A DNA stretch of 64,000 bases, from NCBI GenBank assembly GCA_964654605.1, contig CAZZLW010000093.1, forward strand, positions 1 to 64,000, given 5' to 3'. The stretch comes from Raineya sp964654605. GTDB taxonomy: Bacteria > Bacteroidota > Bacteroidia > Cytophagales > Thermonemataceae. Below are positions 9,730 through 19,400 of the stretch, in pieces; the stretch's first letter is position 1, and the number at the start of each line of letters is the position of its first letter. The position numbers and the translations under genes were made by a program. The notes below the pieces were generated by a model. The model was not told the DNA's origin, did no database searches, and saw only the letters and a list, made by a program, of their open reading frames with translations.

Positions 9730-9755
9730 TTTTTGTAAAAAATTTTTACAAAAAA
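9730..9755. repeat. Perfect AT-only inverted repeat after metX
   Basis: TTTTTGTAAAAA at 9730-9741 is mirrored by TTTTTACAAAAA at 9743-9754. It could act as a weak terminator or as a protein site just upstream of the tRNA promoter. It has no GC stem. Confidence 0.35.
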
Positions 9756-9756
9756 A

Positions 9757-9788
9757 TTTGGAGAAAAGATTTGAACCTATTACTTTTG
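9757..9788 (+). promoter_or_regulatory. Promoter of the tRNA-tuf operon
   Basis: TTTG at 9757-9760 and TACTTTTG at 9781-9788, 20 nt apart, match the Bacteroidota housekeeping consensus. tRNA-Tyr starts 17 nt downstream. Confidence 0.7.
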
Positions 9789-9805
9789 CAATCCGAAAAC
9801 ACAAT

Positions 9806-9888
9806 GGGGCAATACCAGAGTGGCCAAATGGGGCAGACTGTAAATCTGCTGGCGTATGCCTTCGGTGGTTCGAATCCATCTTGCCCCA
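9806..9888 (+). tRNA. tRNA-Tyr (GTA)
   Basis: 83 nt, class II with a long variable arm. Acceptor GGGGCAA pairs with TTGCCCC, the anticodon loop reads CTGTAAA, and the T loop is GGTTCGAATCC. First gene of the tRNA-Tyr/Gly/Thr-tuf unit. CCA is not encoded. Confidence 0.95.
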
Positions 9889-9931
9889 CTCGGCACAGCC
9901 AAGTGCCAAGACTACCTCAAAGTAGTTTCAA

Positions 9932-10004
9932 GCGGGCGTAGCTCAGTTGGTAGAGCGGTAGCCTTCCAAGCTACAGGTCGCGGGTTCGAGCCTCGTCGCC
10001 CGCT
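9932..10004 (+). tRNA. tRNA-Gly (TCC)
   Basis: 73 nt. Acceptor GCGGGCG pairs with CGCCCGC, anticodon loop CTTCCAA, T arm GCGGGTTCGAGCCTCGT. Second gene of the unit. Confidence 0.95.
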
Positions 10005-10044
10005 CTAAAATTTTAGAGCCATTCTGCAATCAATGCGTCTATCA

Positions 10045-10116
10045 GCCGACGTAGCTCAGAGGTAGAGCACTTCCTTGGTAAGGAAGGGGTCGTGGGTTCA
10101 ATTCCCATCGTTGGCT
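10045..10116 (+). tRNA. tRNA-Thr (GGT)
   Basis: 72 nt. Acceptor GCCGACG pairs with CGTTGGC (one G-U), anticodon loop TTGGTAA, T arm GTGGGTTCAATTCCCAT. It precedes tuf by 68 nt. Confidence 0.95.
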
Positions 10117-10184
10117 CTAAGGTTGCAAGAGAAACTCTAAAATTTTGTTGTTTTCGTAAATTTAACCAAAGAATTTTACAAATT

Positions 10185-11372
10185 ATGGCAAAAGAAACAT
10201 TTGACCGTTCCAAACCTCACGTAAACATTGGTACTATCGGTCACGTTGACCACGGAAAAACAACCCTTACCGCCGCTATTACCTATGTTTTGTCTCAGAA
10301 AGGTTTAGCTGAAAAAAGAGATTTCTCTTCTATTGATAACGCTCCCGAAGAGAAAGAAAGAGGTATTACTATCAATACCGCTCACGTAGAATACCAGACT
10401 GCAACTCGCCACTATGCACACGTAGATTGCCCTGGTCACGCTGACTACGTGAAGAATATGGTTACTGGTGCCGCACAGATGGATGGTGCTATCCTTGTAG
10501 TTGCCGCTACTGATGGTCCTATGCCTCAAACTCGTGAGCATATTCTTTTGGCTCGTCAGGTAGGTGTGCCTCAGCTTGTAGTGTTTATGAACAAAGTGGA
10601 TTTGGTTGATGACCCTGAAATCCTTGACCTTGTAGAAATGGAAATCCGCGAGCTTCTTAGCTTCTATAAATTTGATGGCGACAATATCCCTGTTATTCGT
10701 GGCTCTGCTTTGGGTGCTTTGAACGGAGAACCTAAATGGGTTGAAACCGTTGAAAAGCTAATGGACGCTGTAGATAACTGGATTCCTATTCCTCCTCGTT
10801 TGGTAGATAAAGACTTCTTGATGCCTGTTGAGGACGTGTTCTCTATCACTGGTCGTGGTACTGTGGCTACTGGTCGTATCGAAAGAGGTGTTATCAACAC
10901 TGGCGACCCTGTTGAAATCTTGGGTATGGGTGCTGAAGGCTTGAAATCTACCGTAACAGGGGTAGAAATGTTCCGTAAGATTTTGGACAGAGGTGAAGCT
11001 GGCGACAATGTTGGTCTATTGCTTCGTGGTATTGAAAAAACGCAAATCCGCCGTGGTATGGTAATTTGCAAGCCTGGTACTGTAACGCCTCACGCTCATT
11101 TCAAAGCTGAAGTGTACGTACTTTCAAAAGAAGAAGGTGGTCGTCATACGCCATTCTTCAACAAATATCGCCCTCAATTCTATTTGAGAACTACTGACGT
11201 TACAGGTGAAATCAAACTTCCTGATGGCGTAGAAATGGTAATGCCCGGCGATAACCTTACTATTGAAGTAAAACTTATCAACAAAGTTGCTATGGAAAAA
11301 GGTTTGCGTTTTGCTATCCGTGAGGGTGGTAGAACCGTAGGTGCTGGACAAATCACCGAAATCCTTGACTAA
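10185..11372 (+). CDS. tuf: Elongation factor Tu
   Basis: 395 residues from the ATG at 10185, the standard length. GTPase motifs: GHVDHGKTT (P-loop), RGITI (switch I), DCPGHADY (switch II) and NKVD. Domains 2 and 3 are complete, with RGMVICKPG and the C-terminal GGRTVGAGQI. It delivers aminoacyl-tRNA to the ribosome. It lies behind tRNA-Tyr, -Gly and -Thr, a conserved arrangement in many bacteria. Here tuf ends in a terminator and is followed by mutS rather than by tRNA-Trp, secE and nusG. Confidence 0.98.
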   Translation: MAKETFDRSKPHVNIGTIGHVDHGKTTLTAAITYVLSQKGLAEKRDFSSIDNAPEEKERGITINTAHVEYQTATRHYAHVDCPGHADYVKNMVTGAAQMDGAILVVAATDGPMPQTREHILLARQVGVPQLVVFMNKVDLVDDPEILDLVEMEIRELLSFYKFDGDNIPVIRGSALGALNGEPKWVETVEKLMDAVDNWIPIPPRLVDKDFLMPVEDVFSITGRGTVATGRIERGVINTGDPVEILGMGAEGLKSTVTGVEMFRKILDRGEAGDNVGLLLRGIEKTQIRRGMVICKPGTVTPHAHFKAEVYVLSKEEGGRHTPFFNKYRPQFYLRTTDVTGEIKLPDGVEMVMPGDNLTIEVKLINKVAMEKGLRFAIREGGRTVGAGQITEILD

Positions 11373-11403
11373 TAGTAGTGTTTTTAAGTGAAACAAACAT
11401 AGC

Positions 11404-11436
11404 AAAGCCTCACCAAAAGTGAGGCTTTCATTTTAG
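11404..11436 (+). terminator. Terminator after tuf
   Basis: AAAGCCTCAC at 11404-11413 pairs with GTGAGGCTTT at 11419-11428 around CAAAA, followed by a T-rich tract. A perfect 10-bp stem. Confidence 0.9.
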
Positions 11437-11455
11437 CCTTCCAAATAGTAAGCAG

Positions 11456-14083
11456 ATGAAAGAGAAAGAAACCCCATTGATGAAGCAGTACAATCTGTTC
11501 AAAAAGAAGTATCCCGGGGCTTTGTTGCTTTTCAGAGTAGGTGATTTTTATGAAACTTTTGGCGAAGATGCTATCAAAACCAGCCGTATTTTGGGGATTG
11601 TACTTACCAAACGCAACAATGGCAGTGCAGGTGAAATAGAACTCGCAGGCTTTCCGCATCACGCTTTGGATAACTATCTGCCGAAATTGGTGCGTGCAGG
11701 CGAAAGAGTAGCCATTTGCGACCAACTAGAAGACCCAAAATTTGCCAAAGGACTTGTAAAAAGAGGGGTTACGGAGCTGGTAACGCCCGGTGTGGCTTTC
11801 AATGATAATGTGTTAGAGGTAAAACAAAACAATTACCTCTGTGCTATATTTCCACAAAAAAATCTTTTTGGCATTGCCTTTCTGGATATTTCCACAGGTG
11901 AATTTATGACTTCGCAAGGCGAAAAAGAATACACAGACAAACTCTTGCAGAGTTTTCGTCCTGCCGAAGTGCTTTTCCCTAAACCACAAAAAACACTTTT
12001 CAAAGAGTATTTTGGTGAAGAATGGAATCATTTTTTTCTTGATGATTGGGTTTTTCAGCCTGATTTTGCCGAAAATAAAATCAAAGAACACTTCAAAACG
12101 CAAACTATCAAAGGCTTTGGAGTGGAAAATATGCCTTTGGGCATCGTAGCGGCAGGAGCTATTTTACACTATCTTGCCGAAACCGAACATCATCAGGTAA
12201 GCCACATTTCGCAACTGGCTCGGCTGGATAGCGACCGCTATGTATGGCTGGATAAATTCACTATTCGTAATTTGGAACTGCTTTTCCCACAGCAGGAAAA
12301 AGGTGTTTCTTTGGTTGAAATTTTAGACCATACCCAAACACCAATGGGGGCAAGGTTGCTTCGCCGTTGGATTGCAATGCCTCTTAAAGAAATTCCTAAA
12401 ATTCAGGAAAGGCTTACCATTGTAGAGTGTTTTTATCAGAATTCTGAAATATTAGAGCAAATTCGTCAGGTTTTAAGTCAAATTGGCGATTTGGAGCGAT
12501 TGACTTCTAAAATAGCCTCTCGCCGTATTACACCCAAAGAATTGGTATTTTTCAAAAAATCTCTTCTGCAAATTGAGCCTATACGCAAGCTAATGGAAAG
12601 CATTTTGCCTCAAACTAGTGAGAATGTTCAAAGTATTTTGCAGAAATTTATTCATAGCTTGCGTCCTGTGGGGCATATTGCAGAAAAAATTGAACTTACC
12701 TTGCTTGATGACGCCCCTTCGCAAAGCAATCAGGGGAAAATGATAAAGAAAGGTATTAGTGCCGAATTAGACGAACTTCATCATTTACTTCACTCAGGCA
12801 AAGAACATTTGGAAGGTATTGCCCAAAGAGAAATTGAACGCACAGGCATTGCGAGTCTTAAAGTGCAGTTCAATAAGGTTTTTGGTTTTTATTTGGAAGT
12901 TTCCAATGCCAACAAGCACAAAGTTCCTGCTGATTGGATTCGTAAGCAAACGCTTACCAATGCCGAACGATACATTACCGAAGAAATTAAAATCTATGAG
13001 GAAAAAATCCTCACCGCCGAAGAAAAAATCAATACAATTGAGCAAAATTTATTTTTTGAACTCGTTGAGTTTTGTGCCGCTCATATTGCTGATGCCCAAC
13101 ACAATGCAAGAGTTTTGGCAGGCATAGATGTACTGAGCAACTTTGCTTATTGTGCTTTGAAATACGCCTACAATCGTCCTGAAATCAACGATAGTGATGT
13201 GTTGGATATTCGGCAGGGCAGACACCCCGTTATTGAACGACAGCTACCTTTGGGCGAGCAGTATATCCCGAATGATGTGTATTTAGATGCCGAAAGTCAG
13301 CAGATTATCATTATCACGGGTCCGAATATGGCGGGCAAATCGGCTCTTTTGCGTCAAACGGCTCTTATTGTACTTTTGGCTCAAATTGGCTCTTTCGTTC
13401 CTGCACAAAAGGCTACTATTGGCATTGTAGATAAAATTTTTACGCGTGTAGGGGCTTCAGATAATCTTTCCAAAGGAGAATCTACTTTTATGGTAGAAAT
13501 GACCGAAACTGCCAGCATTATGAACAATTTGAGCCACAAAAGTCTTATTTTAATGGACGAAATCGGCAGAGGTACAAGTACCTATGATGGCATTTCTATT
13601 GCTTGGAGTATCATTGAATTTCTGCATAATCACCCTACGGCACGTCCTAAAACCCTGTTTGCTACCCACTATCACGAACTCAACCAACTTGCCGAAGATT
13701 TACCAAGAGTAAAGAATTTTCACGTTTCGGTGCTGGAAGAGGGAAATAAAATCATCTTTTTGCGTAAATTACAGCCCGGAGGCAGTGAGCATAGTTTTGG
13801 TATTCACGTAGCACAAATGGCGGGTATGCCTGCCCCCATTGTACAAAGAGCAAGCGAGGTTTTAGAGCATTTGGAAAAAGAGAAAATTCATCAAGAACTG
13901 CACGAAAAAATCAGTGAAATGCCTAAGCAAACGCAAACCATTACACAGCTATCTTTGTTTGAACCCTACAACCCTGAACTGGAAAAGGTGAAAAAGTTTT
14001 TCAAAGAAATAGATTTGAACATTCTCACGCCCATTGAAGCTCTTATCAAACTCAATGAACTGAAAAAAATGATGTTTGATTGA
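11456..14083 (+). CDS. mutS: DNA mismatch repair protein MutS
   Basis: 875 residues, full length. The N-terminal mismatch-binding motif has the invariant FxE (RVGDFYETFGEDA). Clamp and lever domains follow. The ATPase has Walker A in ITGPNMAGKSALLRQ (Bacteroidota variant of GPNMGGKST), Walker B LILMDEIGRGTSTYDG, and ATHYHELNQL. It recognises mispairs and recruits the repair machinery. It sits 83 nt behind tuf, beyond the terminator, so it presumably has its own promoter. Confidence 0.97.
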   Translation: MKEKETPLMKQYNLFKKKYPGALLLFRVGDFYETFGEDAIKTSRILGIVLTKRNNGSAGEIELAGFPHHALDNYLPKLVRAGERVAICDQLEDPKFAKGLVKRGVTELVTPGVAFNDNVLEVKQNNYLCAIFPQKNLFGIAFLDISTGEFMTSQGEKEYTDKLLQSFRPAEVLFPKPQKTLFKEYFGEEWNHFFLDDWVFQPDFAENKIKEHFKTQTIKGFGVENMPLGIVAAGAILHYLAETEHHQVSHISQLARLDSDRYVWLDKFTIRNLELLFPQQEKGVSLVEILDHTQTPMGARLLRRWIAMPLKEIPKIQERLTIVECFYQNSEILEQIRQVLSQIGDLERLTSKIASRRITPKELVFFKKSLLQIEPIRKLMESILPQTSENVQSILQKFIHSLRPVGHIAEKIELTLLDDAPSQSNQGKMIKKGISAELDELHHLLHSGKEHLEGIAQREIERTGIASLKVQFNKVFGFYLEVSNANKHKVPADWIRKQTLTNAERYITEEIKIYEEKILTAEEKINTIEQNLFFELVEFCAAHIADAQHNARVLAGIDVLSNFAYCALKYAYNRPEINDSDVLDIRQGRHPVIERQLPLGEQYIPNDVYLDAESQQIIIITGPNMAGKSALLRQTALIVLLAQIGSFVPAQKATIGIVDKIFTRVGASDNLSKGESTFMVEMTETASIMNNLSHKSLILMDEIGRGTSTYDGISIAWSIIEFLHNHPTARPKTLFATHYHELNQLAEDLPRVKNFHVSVLEEGNKIIFLRKLQPGGSEHSFGIHVAQMAGMPAPIVQRASEVLEHLEKEKIHQELHEKISEMPKQTQTITQLSLFEPYNPELEKVKKFFKEIDLNILTPIEALIKLNELKKMMFD

Positions 14084-14276
14084 GGAAAAAGAAAGGTAGT
14101 TGCAGTAAGGAAACAGGAAACAAGAGGCAGGAAACAGGATTGAGAAAATTGGATATATTTAGACGGAGTAAAACTTTTACCTAAAACTCTTAACCTTCAA
14201 ACTTTTTGAACGTAAAATTACAAAGAATACAGGTACAAGACCTCAAACATTTGAACCCTAAACCCTTGAACTTTAT
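14084..14276. repeat. Intergenic low-complexity repeats (GGAAACAG and TTGAAC units)
   Basis: This 193-nt gap before marC contains three close copies of GGAAACA(G/A) near 14110-14140 and then TTGAAC/CCTTGAAC-type units up to 14270. The same two motif families appear in reverse orientation after marC and again at 23.3 kb. No gene is visible. Confidence 0.5.
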
Positions 14277-14915
14277 ATGAATGAACTACTTGCTTTTGGG
14301 CTACTGGCTTTTACCTCTTTTTTTACACTCATCAACCCTTTGGGCACAATGCCCGTGTATATGACAATGACGGCTACGCTTAGCGAAAAAGCTCGTGCCA
14401 AAACGGCTCGGAAAGCCTCTATCGTTGCTTTTCTGACAATTGTTCTTTTTGCTTTTTCGGGAGAGTTGCTTTTTAATTTTTTTGGAATTTCGGTGAATAG
14501 CTTTCGTGTAGTAGGTGGCATTATTTTTTTCCAAATGGGAATGGATATGTTGCAAGCAAGGCTGGCAAGAGTGAAAGTGAGCGAAACAGAAGTGAAAAGC
14601 TATGTAAATGATATTTCCATTACTCCGCTGGCTATCCCAATGATTTGCGGACCAGGGGCGATTAGCAATGCCATTGTGCTAATGGAAAAAGCTAAAACCT
14701 TGGAGATGAAAATAGTTTTGATTTCAGCAGTTTTGGTGGTAATGCTACTGACTTACATTATTTTGTATGCCTCTTCGCGTATTATTAAATTTTTGGGGGA
14801 AACAGGCAACAACGTAATGATGAGAATTATGGGACTGATAGTAATGGTGATTGCCGTAGAGTTCTTTTTCAGCGGTCTGAAACCTATTTTGCAAGAAATT
14901 TTTAAGGTACAATAA
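14277..14915 (+). CDS. MarC-family (UPF0056) integral membrane protein
   Basis: 212 residues with about six transmembrane helices. Family landmarks: the start LLAFTSFFTLINPLGTMPVY, FFGISVNSFRVVGGIIFF, and ITPLAIPMICGPGAISNAIV. It is an inner-membrane protein; the family was once linked to multiple antibiotic resistance but that role was not supported, and the true function is unknown. It stands alone between two repeat-bearing gaps. Confidence 0.9.
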   Translation: MNELLAFGLLAFTSFFTLINPLGTMPVYMTMTATLSEKARAKTARKASIVAFLTIVLFAFSGELLFNFFGISVNSFRVVGGIIFFQMGMDMLQARLARVKVSETEVKSYVNDISITPLAIPMICGPGAISNAIVLMEKAKTLEMKIVLISAVLVVMLLTYIILYASSRIIKFLGETGNNVMMRIMGLIVMVIAVEFFFSGLKPILQEIFKVQ

Positions 14916-15005
14916 TAGTGGGTTCAAGAGTTGGAAATCAAAAGTTAATGGCTCAAGTTGTATTTCCTACTCTTTATTTGCTGTTTCCTACCTCTCTATA
15001 AAAAT
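14916..15005. repeat. Inverted copy of the intergenic repeats after marC
   Basis: Read on the minus strand this gap gives GAGGTAGGAAACAGC, AGAGTAGGAAATAC and CCAACTCTTGAACCC, the same motif families as in front of marC. marC is thus bracketed by oppositely oriented copies. Confidence 0.45.
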
Positions 15006-16313
15006 TTACTCTTCGGGTAAAGGTGGCAGTTCGGCGTCTTTTACTTTACAAGAAAAGCGTGCCGCATTGATTTTCTTGACTACTTCCAGAGATGTAGCCT
15101 GCTCGGCAGAAAGTTTTTCTAAAACTTTTTCCTCTTTGGCAATTACTTCGCCTTGTGTATCAAAATAAGACACTACAATCACTACTTTTTGAAGCTCTAA
15201 ATCTTTGTTTCCATTGAAAATTTCTACATTGATTTTGTATTCGCCAAGTTGGTTGCTTACAAACTGCCCATCTACAATGATATTTTTGAGTGCTTTTTCT
15301 TTGCGTTCTTTCTCCAATTTCTTACGCTCTTCTTGCTTTTTCTTTAAGCTATCTTTTTGGCGTTCTTCCTCGCTTTCTTCTTTTTGTTTTTCTTTCTCTT
15401 CTTGCTGTTTGGCTTCTGCGAGTTTGGTGTAGTCGGTGGTATCTCTGGACTGCTGAACCACTACGGGGTTTTCACCCTGAAAAGTAGCAACTTGTGGCTT
15501 CTTTTGCTGATTTTTGGCGATAATTCGCAAGCCCCACCAAGCCCCACCAAAGAAAAGAACTATAATGCCAATACCTACCAAAGAAGAAACCCAAGCATTC
15601 TTTTTCGGAGGCTCTTGGTGAGTTATTTCAAAAATAGCGTGTTGCAGGTCGTTTTGCAGTTCTTCGCAGGTCTGATAGCGTTGATAGGCTTCGCTGGCAC
15701 AAGCCTTTTGGATAACCTTGTGCAGTTCTGCCGAAGGATTGGGAAAAAGGTACGCCAGCAACTTGCCGAGCATAAAAATATCGGTACGTGTGTCTGTGAA
15801 GCCACCTTGCAATTGTTCGGGAGCTGAAAATGGAGAAGGGCTGGGCGAGAGTTGTATAAAACCAAAATCGTTCAGAAATACTTTGTTTTCGGGAGTTATG
15901 AGAATATTGGAAGGGCTAATGTGTAAATGACAAACTCCTTTTCGGTGGCTGTAAGCAACTGCTGAAAGAATTTGCAAGAAAATATCTTTTCGCTTTTCGG
16001 TAGAAGGGTTGCTTTGCAAAAATTTATCCAAAGTAATGCCATTTACGTAATCGTACACAAAAAATATCCCTTGCGAATTTTCCAAGTAGTCGTAAAGTAC
16101 GGGAATGTGTCCGTGTTCAAGTTCGGCATTCTGAACGGCTATTTGGCGAAGTTGGAGTTTTTGCTGTTCGGTTTGCAAAAATTCGTTTTTAAGTTGTTTG
16201 ATACGCACACTGCGAGGCAGACTTTGGTGCTTGGCAAGCCAATTGCGAGCCGTATTGCTTTCTGCTATCAAAGATTGTATCTGATACTGATAAAAATTTT
16301 GACCGATTTTCAT
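15006..16313 (-). CDS. Membrane-anchored protein kinase-like protein, probably catalytically degenerate
   Basis: 435 residues from the ATG at 16313, chosen because a good promoter lies just upstream of it and inside the longer reading frame that begins at 16430. Residues about 1-240 follow the Ser/Thr kinase fold: a lysine candidate in SVRIKQL, hinge FVYDYVNGITLDKFL, catalytic loop HLHISPSNILI, NDFGF (DFG) and SAPEQLQGGF with TDIFMLGKLL. In the catalytic loop the HRD Asp is His and the following Lys is Ser, so phosphotransfer is doubtful. A membrane helix (about 245-270), a Lys/Glu-rich coiled coil and a C-terminal beta domain follow. Probably a membrane sensor or scaffold; role unknown. Confidence 0.7.
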   Translation of the reverse strand: MKIGQNFYQYQIQSLIAESNTARNWLAKHQSLPRSVRIKQLKNEFLQTEQQKLQLRQIAVQNAELEHGHIPVLYDYLENSQGIFFVYDYVNGITLDKFLQSNPSTEKRKDIFLQILSAVAYSHRKGVCHLHISPSNILITPENKVFLNDFGFIQLSPSPSPFSAPEQLQGGFTDTRTDIFMLGKLLAYLFPNPSAELHKVIQKACASEAYQRYQTCEELQNDLQHAIFEITHQEPPKKNAWVSSLVGIGIIVLFFGGAWWGLRIIAKNQQKKPQVATFQGENPVVVQQSRDTTDYTKLAEAKQQEEKEKQKEESEEERQKDSLKKKQEERKKLEKERKEKALKNIIVDGQFVSNQLGEYKINVEIFNGNKDLELQKVVIVVSYFDTQGEVIAKEEKVLEKLSAEQATSLEVVKKINAARFSCKVKDAELPPLPEE

Positions 16314-16328
16314 TACAAAAATTTTCTG

Positions 16329-16358
16329 CAAAGGTACAGAAAAATTACTTTGCTCAAA
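16329..16358 (-). promoter_or_regulatory. Promoter of the kinase-like gene
   Basis: On the minus strand TTTG (16358-16355) and TACCTTTG (16336-16329), 18 nt apart. The ATG at 16313 follows at a normal distance, which decides the start. Confidence 0.6.
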
Positions 16359-16432
16359 AAAAGAATTTATATGTTTGCATATTTTAGCAAGATTACGTAA
16401 TCTTGTCATCACGCTTCTAAAATACTGCAATT

Positions 16433-19400
16433 ATGGAACATCTAAAACCGCTCAATAAACTTTTAGTTGCCAATCGTGGAGAAATTGCTATCCGTATTTT
16501 TCGTGCCGCTTCGGAGCTGAAAATCCGCACCGTAGCAATTTATACCTATGAAGACCGCTATTCTTTGCACCGCTTCAAAGCCGATGAAGCCTATCAGATA
16601 GGCAAAGATGATGAGCCTTTGCGTCCTTATCTTGATGTAGAGGAAATTATAGCTCTTGCCAAAAAGGTAAAAGCCGATGCCATTCACCCAGGTTATGGAT
16701 TTCTTTCAGAAAATGTAAATTTGGCAAGGCGTTGCCGCGAAGAAGGTATCATTTTCGTAGGACCCGAACCCGAAGTAATGGAGGCTTTGGGCGATAAAAT
16801 TGCTTCCAAAAAAATAGCAATTGAAGCCGATGTGCCTATCATTGAAGATAACAAAGAGCCACTCAAAACCTTCAAAATCGCTTTGAAAGAAGCTAAACGC
16901 ATTGGTTTTCCTGTAATTTTGAAAGCCTCGGCAGGGGGCGGCGGGCGTGGTATGCGGGTAGTGCGTAATGAAAGCGAACTCGAAAAAGCCTACAACGAAG
17001 CCAAAGGTGAAGCAGGACGCTCTTTTGGCGATGATACCATTTTCATTGAAAAATTCATTGAAAACCCCAAACACGTTGAAGTGCAAATAATGGGCGATAA
17101 TTACGGAAATATTGTTCATTTATTTGAACGCGATTGCTCTGTGCAAAGACGCTTTCAGAAAGTAGTAGAGGTAGCTCCTTCGTTTTTAGAACAAAAAACC
17201 AAAAACAAATTGTACGATTATGCCTTACGAATTTGCAGAAAAGTAAATTACAACAACGTAGGCACGGTAGAGTTTTTGGTGGATAAAGACGAAAATGTGT
17301 ATTTTATTGAGGTAAATCCTCGCATACAGGTAGAGCATACCATTACCGAAGAAATTACAAGGGTTGATATTGTACGCTCTCAAATCCTCATAGCCAAAGG
17401 GCATCGCCTTTCGGACCCTGTGATTTGGATTCATAAACAAGAAGATGTAGTAGCTCGCGGCGTGGCTATTCAGTGCCGTATTACTACCGAAGACCCGCTC
17501 AATAATTTCAAACCCGATTTTGGAACAATTGTAGAATATCGTAATGCCGCAGGTTTTGGTATCCGCTTGGACGAGGGGAGCGTTTATCCGGGCGTACAGA
17601 TTTCGCCATTTTTTGACTCTATGCTCGTAAAAGTTTCGGCGGCAGGCAGAACGCTCAAAGGCACTGCCCAACGCTTGCAAAGAGCCTTGCGAGAGTTTAG
17701 AATTAGAGGTGTAAAAACAAATATTGGCTTTTTGGAAAATGTGATTTCTCACCCCATTTTTCAAAGCGGAAAGGCAACGGTAAGTTTTATTCAAGACCAC
17801 CCCGAGCTTTTCAATATCCCCAAACGTTACGATAGAGGTACGCGTGCCTTGCGTTTCCTTGCCAACGTGATTGTCAATGGCAATCCTGATGTCAAAAAGA
17901 AAGATGATAGCGTAAAGTTTGAAAAACCGCCTATCGTAGATTACGATAATTTGCAAGAGCCACCTGCGGGTATAAAACAGCGTTTGCAGAAATTGGGCAG
18001 AGAAAAATTCTGCGAATGGCTCAAAAACGAAAAGAAAATCTATTATACCGATACTACACTTCGCGATGGGCATCAGTCTTTGCTGGCTACGCGTATGCGA
18101 ACAATTGATATGATACCTTACGCCGAAATGATAGCTCATCACTTTCCGCAGACTTTTTCTATGGAAATGTGGGGAGGAGCAACTTTTGATGTAGCCCTAC
18201 GCTTCCTGAAAGAATGCCCTTGGCGAAGGTTGCAACTCATTCGCAAAGCCGCTCCTAATATCCTGATGCAAATGCTTTTGCGTGGTGCCAATGGCGTAGG
18301 TTACAAAGCCTATCCCGATAATTTGATAGAAAAATTCATTGAAAAATCTGCCGAAAATGGTATTGATATTTTCCGCATATTTGATTCGCTCAATTGGATT
18401 GAAAACCTCAAAACAAGCATTTCCGCTGTAAATAAATATACCGAAAGCATTGCTGAAGCCGCCATTTGCTACACAGGCGATTTGCTTTCCAAAAATGAAA
18501 AGAAATACACCCTGCAATATTATTTGGATTTGGCAAGAACTTTGGAAGATGCAGGGGCTCATATTTTGGCAATCAAAGATATGGCGGGACTGCTCAAGCC
18601 TCACGCCGCCGAAGTGCTAATCTCTAAACTCAAAGAAACCGTACGCATACCTATTCATTTGCATACCCACGACACAGCATCTATTCAAGCCTCTACGTAT
18701 CTGAAAGCTATTGAGGCGGGGGTTGATGTGATTGATGTTTCTATTGCGGCAATGTCGGGTACAACGGCACAGCCCAATTTCAATTCCATAGTGGCAATGC
18801 TACAAGGACACCCTCGCGAAAATGCTTACGACTTGCAAAAACTCAATAGGGTTTCTAAATACAGTGAGGCAGTGCGTAAATATTACTATCCTTTTGAGGC
18901 AGGCTTGCAGACAGGCTCGGCAGAAGTGTACGAACACGAAATGCCTGGCGGGCAGTACACCAATCTCAAAGCCCAAGCCGATTCCGTAGGGGTAGGCGAT
19001 AGGTTTGATTTGGTTGTGAAAAACTATCAAGAGGCGAACAAACTTTTTGGTAATATCATTAAAGTTACGCCCAGTTCCAAGGTGGTGGGCGATTTTGCCT
19101 TGTTTATGACGGCTAATAACCTTTCTGCCGAAGATATTTTGGAAAAAGGTGATACGCTTTCTTTCCCCGAGTCGGTGAAGGAGTTTTTTAGAGGCGAACT
19201 GGGGCAACCTTATGGCGGCTTTCCAAAAAAACTGCAAAAAATGGTGCTGAAAGGCGAAAAACCTTTTACCGACCGCCCCAATGCTCATTTAGAGCCTATT
19301 GATTTTAACAAAGAATTTGAAGCGTTTAAGCAAAAATTTGATGATAACTTTTTAGACTTTCTTTCCTATTTACTTTACCCAAAAGTATTTGAGGAGTATT

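Noticed and set aside
9730..9755. Strong terminator after metX
   Set aside because: The stem is only A/T and lacks a following T tract; listed as a repeat instead.
9556..9909. Minus-strand frame across tRNA-Tyr and the metX end
   Set aside because: It covers a tRNA and the 3' end of metX; tRNA complement often gives such frames (for example GKMDSNHR).
17225..18142. Long open frame (305 codons) antisense to pyc
   Set aside because: It is the shadow of the pyruvate carboxylase gene; the sense frame has full domain matches and the antisense product shows no protein-like motif.
18800..19288. 162-codon antisense frame in pyc
   Set aside because: Same shadow effect; no start signal or domain.
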